From NCBI RefSeq assembly GCF_052065355.1, contig NZ_JBQHUF010000011.1, forward strand, positions 1 through 64,000: a DNA stretch of 64,000 bases. The letters are read 5' to 3'. The translations under genes were made by a program, and so were the position numbers. Each line of letters opens with the position of its first letter. The first letter of the stretch is position 1. Origin of the DNA: Flavonifractor sp052065355 (GTDB taxonomy: Bacteria; Bacillota; Clostridia; Oscillospirales; Oscillospiraceae). Positions 57,611 through 64,000 of the stretch are shown piece after piece. The notes beneath the pieces are model-generated. The model saw only the letters and a list, made by a program, of their open reading frames with translations. It searched no databases and was not told the DNA's origin.

Positions 57611-58291
57611 TTATTCGCAGATTTTTTGCGGACGGAACCCAGTGTAGTCCGCTGACACCAGGTGATATTCCACTTTTCCCTGAAGTCCTTCCACCGCCAA
57701 ACGGTGGCTGCCGCCGTGGAGGTGGCCGTAATAACACCGTTCCACGCCGTACTGCTCCAGCAGGGCAATAATCTCAGGACACCGGTACCCCTGATAGAGG
57801 GGCGGATAGTGAAGAAAACACAGTTTTTTCTTCTCCCCCGCCGCTTTCAGGGAGGCTTCCAGCCGGATCAGCTCCCGCTTGAACACCTTCTGGTCTCCTT
57901 TTTCCTCATAAAACCACCCCCGGGTGCCGCACAAAGCGTAGTCCCCGTATTCATAGCAGTTGTTATGCAGGATGTGCAGGGTATCCAGACCATGCTCAGC
58001 AAAAAAGCGGTTCATCTTGGACGCCGTGTTCCACCAGTAGTCGTGGTTGCCCTTGAGCATCAGCTTCCGTCTGCCGGGCAGGGCATTCAGAAAGGCAAAG
58101 TCGGCCTCTGCCTCCTCCAAACCCATACCCCAGGACAGGTCGCCGCAGAGCACCACAGTATCCTCCGGACCAACCTGCTCAAAACCGGCACGCAGCTTAT
58201 CCACGTACCCCTCCCAGCCGCCGCCGAACACATCCATCGGCTTGTTGGAGCCCAGGGAGAGGTGTGTATCTCCGATCGCGTACAGTGCCAT
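57611..58291 (-). CDS. metallophosphoesterase (calcineurin-like)
   Basis: 226 aa with the metal-binding motifs GDTHLS (D-x-H), CGDLSWG (GD), KGNHDYWWN (GNHD), LHYPP and YGHLHGGSH (GHxH). Substrate unknown: relatives act on phosphodiesters or phosphoproteins. It begins right after the thrC stop (TGAATG), at the end of the operon running from rbgA. Confidence 0.85.
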   Translation of the reverse strand: MALYAIGDTHLSLGSNKPMDVFGGGWEGYVDKLRAGFEQVGPEDTVVLCGDLSWGMGLEEAEADFAFLNALPGRRKLMLKGNHDYWWNTASKMNRFFAEHGLDTLHILHNNCYEYGDYALCGTRGWFYEEKGDQKVFKRELIRLEASLKAAGEKKKLCFLHYPPLYQGYRCPEIIALLEQYGVERCYYGHLHGGSHRLAVEGLQGKVEYHLVSADYTGFRPQKICE

Positions 58292-59779
58292 TCAGCGCAG
58301 CATCTCCAGCACCTGGTCCACCATGTGGTCCTTGGTGACGTTCTGAGTAAAGCGCACAGTCTTGTCCTTCAGCGCAGCCAGGGGGGCCGGCGCAGGAATA
58401 CCGGTGAGCTCAGAAAGCTGATCCAGCACGTCGGTACCCTCTGCCAGCTGGGTCACGCCCAGGGCACCCAGTACGTTGTCGCAGAACTTGAAGGGGCTGG
58501 CAGTAGACACCACGATGGCGGGAGTCTCGTCCCCACTCTCCTTCCGGTACTGATCCAGCACGTCGAAGGCCACAGCAGTGTGGGGATCGATAAGATAGTG
58601 GTGCTCCTTCCACATGGCACCGATCACCTTCTGGGTCTGTGTATCGTCACAGTAACCGGCAGAAAACAGCTTGTCCATCTTATCCTTGATGGTCTTGCTC
58701 ACCTCATACCGGCCGCTCTGACCCAGCTCGGCCATATACTCCCGCACCTGATCGTCATCATGTCCCGACAGCGCGAAGAGCAGACGCTCCAGATTGGAGG
58801 AGATCAGGATGTCCATAGAGGGGGACATCGTATTATAGAAGGTACGATTGCGGTCATAGATGCCGGTTTTCAGGAAGTCGGTCAGCACGTTGTTGGAGTT
58901 GGACGCGCAAATCAGCCGCTTAATGGGTACACCCATCTCACGGGCATAATAGGCTGCCAGGATATTGCCGAAGTTTCCGGTAGGCACGCAGACATTGACG
59001 GGATCGCCCTTCTGCAGCTTTCCATCCCGAAGCAGGTCGCAGTAAGCGGAGATATAGTAGACGATCTGAGGCAGAACCCGGCCCCAATTGATGGAGTTTG
59101 CGGAGGACAGGAAGAAGCCCCTGTTTGCCAGCTGTTCCCGCAGGTTTTCGTCGGAAAACAGCTTCTTTACGCCAGTCTGGGCGTCGTCAAAATTGCCCAC
59201 CACGGAACAGACGCCCACGTTCTCCCCTTCCTGGGTGTTCATCTGCAGCTCCTGGATCGCGGAAACACCGTCCTTGGGGTAGAACACCAGGATCCGGGTC
59301 TTGTCCACGTCCCGGAAGCCCTCCAGGGCGGCCTTGCCGGTATCGCCGGAGGTGGCAACCAGGATGCATACCGTCTTGTTCTCCTGGTTCTTTTTCAGCG
59401 AGGCAGTGAGCAGGTGGGGCAGCATCTGCAGAGCCATATCCTTAAACGCACAAGTAGGACCATGCCACAGCTCCAGGCAATAGGTATTGCCGTCTACCTG
59501 ACGGACAGGCGCCACTTCCTTCACATCAAACTTATTCCCGCCGTATGCCTTGGCTGCGAAACCCGCCAGCTCAGAGGAAGTAAAGTCGTCCAGGTAGGCG
59601 TTCATCACATAGACAGCACGCTGCTGGTAGGACATCTCCTTCATGGTATCCAGCGCATTGTGGGACAGCTTGGGCAGCACCTCGGGAGTCATCAGGCCGC
59701 CGTCCAGGGCCAGTCCTTTTTCAATGGCCTCAGCCGCAGTCCGCCGGTCTGCCTTGTTTCTTGTACTCACATAATACAT
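58292..59779 (-). CDS. thrC: threonine synthase
   Basis: PLP enzyme turning O-phosphohomoserine into threonine. It is 495 aa, the long type (as in Escherichia coli and yeast). MYYVSTRNKADRRTAAEAI opens it, CAFKDMALQMLPHLL holds the PLP Lys (about residue 112), ATSGDTGKAALEGF binds phosphate, and PTGNFGNILAAYYAREMG is the PLP-phosphate loop. The start overlaps the M19 dipeptidase stop by 13 bases. No homoserine kinase or dehydrogenase is in the window. Confidence 0.94.
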   Translation of the reverse strand: MYYVSTRNKADRRTAAEAIEKGLALDGGLMTPEVLPKLSHNALDTMKEMSYQQRAVYVMNAYLDDFTSSELAGFAAKAYGGNKFDVKEVAPVRQVDGNTYCLELWHGPTCAFKDMALQMLPHLLTASLKKNQENKTVCILVATSGDTGKAALEGFRDVDKTRILVFYPKDGVSAIQELQMNTQEGENVGVCSVVGNFDDAQTGVKKLFSDENLREQLANRGFFLSSANSINWGRVLPQIVYYISAYCDLLRDGKLQKGDPVNVCVPTGNFGNILAAYYAREMGVPIKRLICASNSNNVLTDFLKTGIYDRNRTFYNTMSPSMDILISSNLERLLFALSGHDDDQVREYMAELGQSGRYEVSKTIKDKMDKLFSAGYCDDTQTQKVIGAMWKEHHYLIDPHTAVAFDVLDQYRKESGDETPAIVVSTASPFKFCDNVLGALGVTQLAEGTDVLDQLSELTGIPAPAPLAALKDKTVRFTQNVTKDHMVDQVLEMLR

Positions 59780-60711
59780 ACTTCGCTCACAACCCTCATC
59801 AGATTATTGAAAAACAGATCTTGTATCAGCGTATCCGGGTAATTGCGCTGCAATAATCGTTCATACAGGCAAGCCCAACTCTCCACACCAGTGAAGCCCG
59901 CCGGCAGGCAGCTGCATCCATCCAGGTCACCGCCCAGGGACACATTGCGGGCACCCCCCAGCTCCAGCCAGTGCTCCAGGTGCGCAATCACCGTATCCAC
60001 ATCCGGCTTTTCTCCCAGGAACAGTGCGTAGAGATTCAGGCCTGCCACACCATTATGGTCTATTATGGCAGTAAATTCCTCGTCGGTCAAGTTCCGGGGA
60101 TGAGAAAATACCCCTCTGGCGTTGGAATGACTGGCCCAAAAGGGACCGGAAAGGGTCTCTGCCACATCCCAAAACCCTGGGTCAGACAGATGCGATACAT
60201 CCACCAGCACGCCCAGCTTCTCCGCCTTCCGCACAAAGGCCCGCCCCTGATCCGTCAGCCCCCGGTCAGTCTCTTCCAGATTGGTACCAGAGAGGGCGTT
60301 CACATGGTTCCAGGTCAGATTCACCGAACGGACACCCAAAGTATGGGCCTCCTCCAGCCGCTCTACGGAACAATCCAGCAGCTCCGCTCCCTCTACGGAC
60401 AGGAACGCTGCCATCTTCCCAGCGGCAAAGGCGCGCTCGGCCTCCTTCGCCGTGCGGCAGTGGGTAATGACCTCGGTATTGGACTCCATCTCCCGGCAAA
60501 ACAGGTCGTACTCCGCCTGAAAGATTTCCTGAAAAGTCATACCTCGCAGGTCCTTCCCCGGGAAATCCTCAGGCTGACCAAAGAGGGCAAAGAACTGAGC
60601 ATACTGGCGGTACTTCCCAGCCCGCTCCAGATCCACGTGGTAGCCATTGCGGCCAAAGCTGCCGCCAAACTGATGGCACATGAGCACCGTATCACAGTGC
60701 CCGTCAAACAC
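59767..60711 (-). CDS. M19-family membrane dipeptidase
   Basis: A zinc dipeptidase of the renal-dipeptidase family, 314 aa. Metal ligands appear as FDGHCDT (His and Asp, residues 4 and 6), SVEGAELL (Glu), VDVSHLS (His), SHSNAR (His) and LGGDLDG (Asp). Bacterial members cleave dipeptides, including some with D-residues. The start is GTG at 60711; the nearest G-rich SD is rather far (about 13 bases), so the start is less sure. Between yraN and thrC. Confidence 0.85.
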   Translation of the reverse strand: MFDGHCDTVLMCHQFGGSFGRNGYHVDLERAGKYRQYAQFFALFGQPEDFPGKDLRGMTFQEIFQAEYDLFCREMESNTEVITHCRTAKEAERAFAAGKMAAFLSVEGAELLDCSVERLEEAHTLGVRSVNLTWNHVNALSGTNLEETDRGLTDQGRAFVRKAEKLGVLVDVSHLSDPGFWDVAETLSGPFWASHSNARGVFSHPRNLTDEEFTAIIDHNGVAGLNLYALFLGEKPDVDTVIAHLEHWLELGGARNVSLGGDLDGCSCLPAGFTGVESWACLYERLLQRNYPDTLIQDLFFNNLMRVVSEVCIM

Positions 60712-60735
60712 ATTGATATCCGTTCTCCGTCCCCC

Positions 60736-61107
60736 CTAAAAAGCGTTTTCCCAATAGTGAAACTCCGGCGATCTGGTGGCCATACCCTGAGGTGCGTAGA
60801 TCTCCGCCACATCGAATCGGGGCTGCAGGGTCTGCTCCGGATGCTCCGCCAGATACCACTGAGCCGTAGTCCGCAGCTTTTCCTGTTTCTTCCGGTCCAC
60901 CGCCGCCCGTCCCGGGGCGAAAGAATCGTCCTTCCGCAGTTTCACTTCTATAAAGCATAAGTACTTGTCAGTTATTGCAATCAGGTCGATCTCGCCAAAA
61001 CGGCAGTGGTATCCGGCGGCGATCACCTTGTAACCCATATCCCGCAGCTTCTCTGCCGCCAGAGCCTCGCCCCAGCGACCCAGCAGCCGCCGCTCTCCCC
61101 CGCTCAC
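60736..61107 (-). CDS. yraN: YraN/UPF0102 nuclease-fold protein
   Basis: 123 aa of the UPF0102 family: GRWGEALAAEKLRDMGYKVI, then FGEIDLIA and FIEVKLRKD, the PD-(D/E)xK-like core, and QEKLRTTAQWYL. Function unproved; the fold suggests DNA binding or cleavage. GTG start overlaps the rnhB stop (GTGA). The rnhB-yraN pair is common. Confidence 0.9.
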   Translation of the reverse strand: MSGGERRLLGRWGEALAAEKLRDMGYKVIAAGYHCRFGEIDLIAITDKYLCFIEVKLRKDDSFAPGRAAVDRKKQEKLRTTAQWYLAEHPEQTLQPRFDVAEIYAPQGMATRSPEFHYWENAF

Positions 61108-61718
61108 AGCTTTTTTAAAAAGCTCCGACGGTGGATGGGACAGGGCCCATACTGCCGCAACAGCTCATAGTGCAGCTTCGTGGGATAGCCCTTGTGCTTC
61201 TCAAAGGCATATTGGGGGTACTCCACTGCCATCTCCTCCATATACCGATCCCGGCTTACCTTCGCCAGAATGGAGGCCGCTGCGATAGATGCCGACAGGG
61301 AATCTCCCTTTATAAGCATGACATGGGGTGTTGTAACGGCACCAGCTTTACCATGATCCCGGTTTCCATCCAGCAATGCCAGATCGGGCGGAAACTGCAG
61401 CTTATCAATGGCCCGCTGCATGGCGTTCATCCTGGCACTGAGGATGTCGGTAGCGTCAATTTCTTCCGGCCCAACCCAGGCTACCGCCCAGGCCTCTGCC
61501 TGAGCGATGATCTGATCATACAGCTGATCCCGCTTTTTGGGGGTCAGCTTTTTGGAATCGTTCAGGCCGGGAATGACCAGATTCCGGGACAAAATAACAG
61601 CGGCGGCGTATACCGGCCCGGCCAGAGGTCCGGCCCCTGCTTCGTCACAGCCGCAGATCGTCTCGTAGCCCTTCGCCCAATATTCCCGCTCATAGGTCCA
61701 CAGATCCGGTGCGCTCAT
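61104..61718 (-). CDS. rnhB: ribonuclease HII
   Basis: Removes ribonucleotides and RNA primers from DNA. It is 204 aa with CGCDEAGAGPLAGPVYAAAV (Asp-Glu of the DEDD set), NDSKKLTPKKRDQL, and AAASILAKVSRDRYM with a later Asp. The start overlaps the rbgA stop by four bases, keeping the rplS-rbgA-rnhB order of Bacillus. Confidence 0.95.
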   Translation of the reverse strand: MSAPDLWTYEREYWAKGYETICGCDEAGAGPLAGPVYAAAVILSRNLVIPGLNDSKKLTPKKRDQLYDQIIAQAEAWAVAWVGPEEIDATDILSARMNAMQRAIDKLQFPPDLALLDGNRDHGKAGAVTTPHVMLIKGDSLSASIAAASILAKVSRDRYMEEMAVEYPQYAFEKHKGYPTKLHYELLRQYGPCPIHRRSFLKKL

Positions 61719-62575
61719 GGCTGGAGGTCCTCCGGCGCCTCAAGTGTAAAGTTTCCAAGCTTTCCGCTTCGATACTCTTCCAGCAAAACCCGAGCCATAC
61801 GTTCGGTGTCCACCTCGCCGCCGGAAATCAGAAAACCGCGTTTCCGGCCGCACAACTCCAGCAGCTCCCATCCAGCCAATCCCGGCTCCGGCTCCACTTT
61901 GTAGCGGGCGGTCAAAGCCTGAGGATACCGCTGCCCCAGGATCTCCATCAGGTGGCAGGCCAGTGTCTCCAAATCCATGATCTCGTCCTTGACCGCACCT
62001 GTAAAGGCCAAATGCATGCCAGTTGTTTCATCCTCAAATTTGGGCCACAAGATACCCGGGGTATCCAGCAGATCCAGACCGGGATCCACGTTCACCCACT
62101 GCTTGCCCCGGGTTACGCCAGGCTTGTTCCCTGCCTTGGCCGACTTCTTTTTGGCTACCTGGTTGATAAAGGTGGACTTGCCCACATTGGGTACCCCCAC
62201 CACCATGGCACGTACAGGGCGGCCTACCAGGCCCTTCGCCTTCCACTGCTCGATTTTGTCCTTCAGGGCGGACTTGATGGCACCAGAAAACTGGTTGACA
62301 CCCTTTCCGTCCCGAGCGTTGGTCTCCAGCACCCAGCTGCCGCGGCTGCGGAACCAGTCGCCCCACACCTTGTTCATGGCGGGATCCGCCTGATCGGCCC
62401 GGTTGAGGATAATCAGCCGAGGCTTATCGCCCACAATCTCGTCAATATCCGGATTACGGCTGGAGATAGGGATGCGGGCGTCGATGATCTCTACCACCAG
62501 ATCCACCAGCTTCATGTCCGCCTGGATCTGACGGCGGGTCTTTGTCATATGGCCGGGATACCACTGAATATCCAT
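61715..62575 (-). CDS. rbgA: ribosome biogenesis GTPase RbgA (YlqF)
   Basis: Circularly permuted GTPase for late 50S assembly. It is 286 aa: IQWYPGHMTKTRRQI at the start, G4 LNRADQAD, G1 GVPNVGKSTFINQ, G3 DTPGILWPKF, and a C-terminal RNA-binding part. AGGAGG lies before the ATG. It has its own promoter after the rplS terminator and leads an operon with rnhB, yraN, the dipeptidase, thrC and the phosphoesterase. Confidence 0.95.
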   Translation of the reverse strand: MDIQWYPGHMTKTRRQIQADMKLVDLVVEIIDARIPISSRNPDIDEIVGDKPRLIILNRADQADPAMNKVWGDWFRSRGSWVLETNARDGKGVNQFSGAIKSALKDKIEQWKAKGLVGRPVRAMVVGVPNVGKSTFINQVAKKKSAKAGNKPGVTRGKQWVNVDPGLDLLDTPGILWPKFEDETTGMHLAFTGAVKDEIMDLETLACHLMEILGQRYPQALTARYKVEPEPGLAGWELLELCGRKRGFLISGGEVDTERMARVLLEEYRSGKLGNFTLEAPEDLQP

Positions 62576-62615
62576 ATCCCCGCCTCCTTTCCATGGTTAC
62601 GTTTTAATAGCATCC

Positions 62616-62644
62616 ATTATACTCAATATCTTGTGGATTGAAAA
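62616..62644 (-). promoter_or_regulatory. promoter for the rbgA operon
   Basis: Minus strand TTTTCA (complement of 62639-62644), 17 bases, TATAAT (complement of 62616-62621), about 41 bases from the ATG. Confidence 0.65.
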
Positions 62645-62667
62645 GAGAATACCACAAATTTTTAAAC

Positions 62668-62697
62668 AAAAAAGGAGAGGCATCGCCTCTCCTTTTT
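62668..62697 (-). terminator. intrinsic terminator after rplS
   Basis: AAAAAGGAGAGGC (62669-62681) pairs perfectly with 62685-62697 around ATC; a U-rich stretch follows on the minus strand. It begins 13 bases past the rplS stop. Confidence 0.9.
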
Positions 62698-62710
62698 GTC
62701 GCTGGCAGAA

Positions 62711-63052
62711 TCAGATGCGCTCCTTGACCTTGGCGCTCTTGCCCACGCGGTCGCGCAGGTAATAGAGCTTAGCCCGGCGGACCTTACCCTTGCGGACGAT
62801 CTCGATCTTATCCACAGCGGGAGCATGGATGGGGAACACCTTCTCCACGCCTACACCGTAGGACACGCGGCGCACAGTGATGGTCTCCTCGATGCCGCCG
62901 TGCTTCTTGGCGATAACGGTGCCCTCAAAGACCTGGATACGCTCGCGGTTGCCTTCCTTGATGTGCACGTGCACACGGACGGTGTCGCCCACCTCAGCCT
63001 TGGGGGGCTCGGACTTCTGGTACTTGGCGCTGAAAGCCTGCATGAGATCCAT
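62711..63052 (-). CDS. rplS: 50S ribosomal protein L19
   Basis: 113 aa, standard length. GDTVRVHVHIKEGNRERIQVFEGTV (split) and RRVSYGVGVEKVFPIHAP are the L19 core, and the C-terminus KLYYLRDRVGKSAKVKERI is typical. AGGAGG precedes the ATG. It has a dedicated promoter and a leader of roughly 95 bases. Confidence 0.96.
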   Translation of the reverse strand: MDLMQAFSAKYQKSEPPKAEVGDTVRVHVHIKEGNRERIQVFEGTVIAKKHGGIEETITVRRVSYGVGVEKVFPIHAPAVDKIEIVRKGKVRRAKLYYLRDRVGKSAKVKERI

Positions 63053-63147
63053 TTTACTTCCTCCTGTTTATAGGCGTTCGTGCCGGCTGTAAGCGCCGCC
63101 CTCTTCTCTGGAGCGGCAGCCGCAGAGGACCACCCTTTTATTGAGTC
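63053..63147 (-). promoter_or_regulatory. structured 5' leader of rplS
   Basis: The transcript from the promoter at 63154-63182 would carry about 95 untranslated bases. They can fold: CTCTG/CAGAG around a G/C-rich loop near 63106-63127, plus a GGC/GCC-rich stem nearer the start codon. L19 leader RNAs that sense L19 are known in Firmicutes; I cannot confirm a match to that motif by eye. Confidence 0.4.
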
Positions 63148-63153
63148 CATGGT

Positions 63154-63182
63154 ATTTTATCACAGCCTATCATTGAATGCAA
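63154..63182 (-). promoter_or_regulatory. promoter for rplS
   Basis: Minus strand TTGCAT (complement of 63177-63182), 17 bases, TAAAAT (complement of 63154-63159). The -35 overlaps the end of the spoIVFB-like gene. Confidence 0.7.
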
Positions 63183-63769
63183 GCCTTTTTTCCTTGAAAA
63201 TTTCCCGTCAGCAGCCAGCCGCTCAGCAGCGGCAGAGTCAGGTTGAGGCTGCCCTGCCAGGCCAGGATCGCGGTACCAGCCAGCAGCCCTGCCGCCAACG
63301 CCCAGGCCAGGACCTTTAGGAACCGCAGCGCCCCCTCCTCTCCCAGCAGCGGAGTCAGCAGGAAACCCAAGGCCCGCCCGCCGTCCAGGCAGCCGGCAGG
63401 CAGCAGGTTAAAGGCCCCCAAAGCAAAATTGATTCCCGCAAAGCACCAGCCCGTCTCCCCCCAGATCCGCAGGGCCGCAAAGCCCAGCCCCAGATTCACC
63501 AGGGGACCTGACAGGGCTGCCAGCACCTGGCCGAACCAGTTCAGAGGCCTGCGGCTGGAGAGCCGCATCTCCGCACCCACACAGGTGATACGCAGCCCTG
63601 TCACCTCTCCGCCCAGAGCAAGGATCGCCAGATAATGGCCCAGCTCATGGGCGATGCAGGCCAGCATGGAAAGAAGGAACAGGCCCTGATCATCCAGATA
63701 AAAGAGCACAGCTCCCAGCAGCAGCGCGCCGCCGCTTATCTCCACCCGTTTCCAACGCAGCACAGTCAC
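63170..63769 (-). CDS. SpoIVFB-like intramembrane metalloprotease (M50)
   Basis: 199 aa with about five hydrophobic segments, HExxH in IAHELGHYL (about residue 43) and the second site NLLPAGCLDGGRAL (about 125). Size and partner match the SpoIVFB group, which cleaves pro-sigma-K in the mother cell of Bacillus; no CBS domain is present, unlike Bacillus SpoIVFB. The GTG start at 63769 overlaps the stop of an M23-family gene, the SpoIVFA-like partner. Whether pro-sigma-K is the substrate is inference. Confidence 0.72.
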   Translation of the reverse strand: MTVLRWKRVEISGGALLLGAVLFYLDDQGLFLLSMLACIAHELGHYLAILALGGEVTGLRITCVGAEMRLSSRRPLNWFGQVLAALSGPLVNLGLGFAALRIWGETGWCFAGINFALGAFNLLPAGCLDGGRALGFLLTPLLGEEGALRFLKVLAWALAAGLLAGTAILAWQGSLNLTLPLLSGWLLTGNFQGKKACIQ

Positions 63770-64000
63770 TGGGTCTCGATATAATACAGCGGGTTGAGGC
63801 GGACCCCGTTGAGCTTCATCTCAAAGTGCAGGTGCGGCCCGGTAACGTTGCCGGTGGCTCCCGACTCCGCCACCTTCTCCCCTACCGCCACGCTCTGTCC
63901 CTGTTGGACACAGAGCTTGCTGCAGTGGCAGTAAAAAGTTGTGAGTCCTCCTGTATGGCTGATCTGAAGATATAGCCCGTACTCCGGGCTGTCGCCGATA
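63766..64000 (-). CDS. M23/LytM-domain protein, SpoIVFA-like (cut by window end)
   Basis: Only the last 77 residues are in the window, the 5' end lying beyond 64000. They form the C-terminal half of a LytM/M23 domain: YGLYLQISHTGG, FYCHCSKLCVQQGQSV, GATGNVTGPHLHFEM and LNPLYYIETQ at the end. HLHFE keeps the metal-ligand His motif. In Bacillus SpoIVFA carries a degenerate LytM domain and holds SpoIVFB inactive; gene order and the 4-base overlap support the same pairing. A housekeeping peptidoglycan peptidase is the alternative. Confidence 0.75.
   Translation of the reverse strand, partial: IGDSPEYGLYLQISHTGGLTTFYCHCSKLCVQQGQSVAVGEKVAESGATGNVTGPHLHFEMKLNGVRLNPLYYIETQ

Noticed and set aside
57662..59842. 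A 726-codon plus-strand frame opposite the phosphoesterase and thrC
   Set aside because: Long only because GC-rich third positions avoid stops on the complementary strand; both minus-strand genes have clear motifs and starts.
1..64000. CRISPR array, tRNA or rRNA gene, insertion sequence or prophage
   Set aside because: No regularly spaced repeats, no tRNA-like cloverleaf or rRNA core sequence noticed, and no transposase, integrase or phage structural protein among the frames.

Overview
The window reads as chromosomal DNA of a GC-rich, endospore-forming Clostridia bacterium. My best guess, an inference from gene content and order, is a gut Oscillospirales (Oscillospiraceae, Flavonifractor/Intestinimonas-like). 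Support: a sporulation set (spoIVA, a SipL-like SPOCS/LysM protein, a 24-residue spoVM, spoIVFA/spoIVFB-like genes, gerW/ytfJ); an IspH-S1 ribosomal protein fusion; CarD; c-di-AMP synthesis (cdaA/cdaR); long stretches syntenic with Bacillus subtilis; and frequent TTG and GTG starts behind strong Shine-Dalgarno (SD) sequences. I saw no tRNA, rRNA, insertion sequence, phage gene or CRISPR array. Apart from the first 800 bases the window is densely coding, almost all on the minus strand.

Layout. 1-800: very GC-rich, hairpin-dense, no convincing gene; it holds a near-consensus promoter firing into a roughly 73-nt terminator-ended RNA and three contiguous stem-loops. 0.8-9.2 kb (minus): pfkA, purB, an aspartate-type aminotransferase, an ECF transporter S component with coaX, and leuCDB. 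9.2-13.5 kb (plus): a Crp/Fnr-type regulator and a three-subunit molybdenum hydroxylase, ended by a two-way terminator. 13.5-17.1 kb (minus): the basal spore-coat module spoVM-sipL-spoIVA with a small unknown membrane ORF. 17.1-31.9 kb: the Bacillus-like yloC-remA-gmk-rpoZ-priA-def-fmt-rsmB-rlmN-prpC-prkC-rsgA-thiN block, with a YugP-type protease and a PIG-V-like mannosyltransferase inserted, and with rpe and coaBC absent from their usual places.

31.9-36.6 kb: an operon starting with cdaA-cdaR and continuing into an RseC-like protein, a Cys-rich DUF5685 protein, a J-domain/TPR protein with a Cys-rich tail, and a membrane protein. 36.6-45.5 kb: cysteine desulfurase plus DUF3343 (S/Se handling), ispD-ispF, carD, and a tightly overlapping operon rpiR-like / HI0933-like flavoprotein / cmk / plsC / ispH-S1. 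45.5-51.4 kb: rluB, dacF-like, gerW, DUF2953, scpB, scpA, an M50 protease and ysxC. 51.4-57.6 kb: the protein quality-control run tig-clpP-clpX-lon. 57.6-64 kb: a phosphoesterase, thrC, an M19 dipeptidase, yraN, rnhB, rbgA, rplS and a spoIVFB/spoIVFA-like pair cut by the window end.

How it fits together. Much of the window is housekeeping: translation, one-carbon and cofactor chemistry, isoprenoid precursors, envelope growth. Sporulation genes are interleaved. The three proteins that form the coat foundation in other spore formers lie next to one another, and a sigma-E-like promoter is visible before spoIVA. The parts most worth a second look are the structured 1-800 region with its candidate small RNA, the c-di-AMP-linked J-domain/DUF5685/RseC group, hairpins that pair with the next gene's ribosome binding site (before DUF3343 and before the ORF upstream of spoVM), and possible separate expression of the S1 half of the IspH-S1 fusion.
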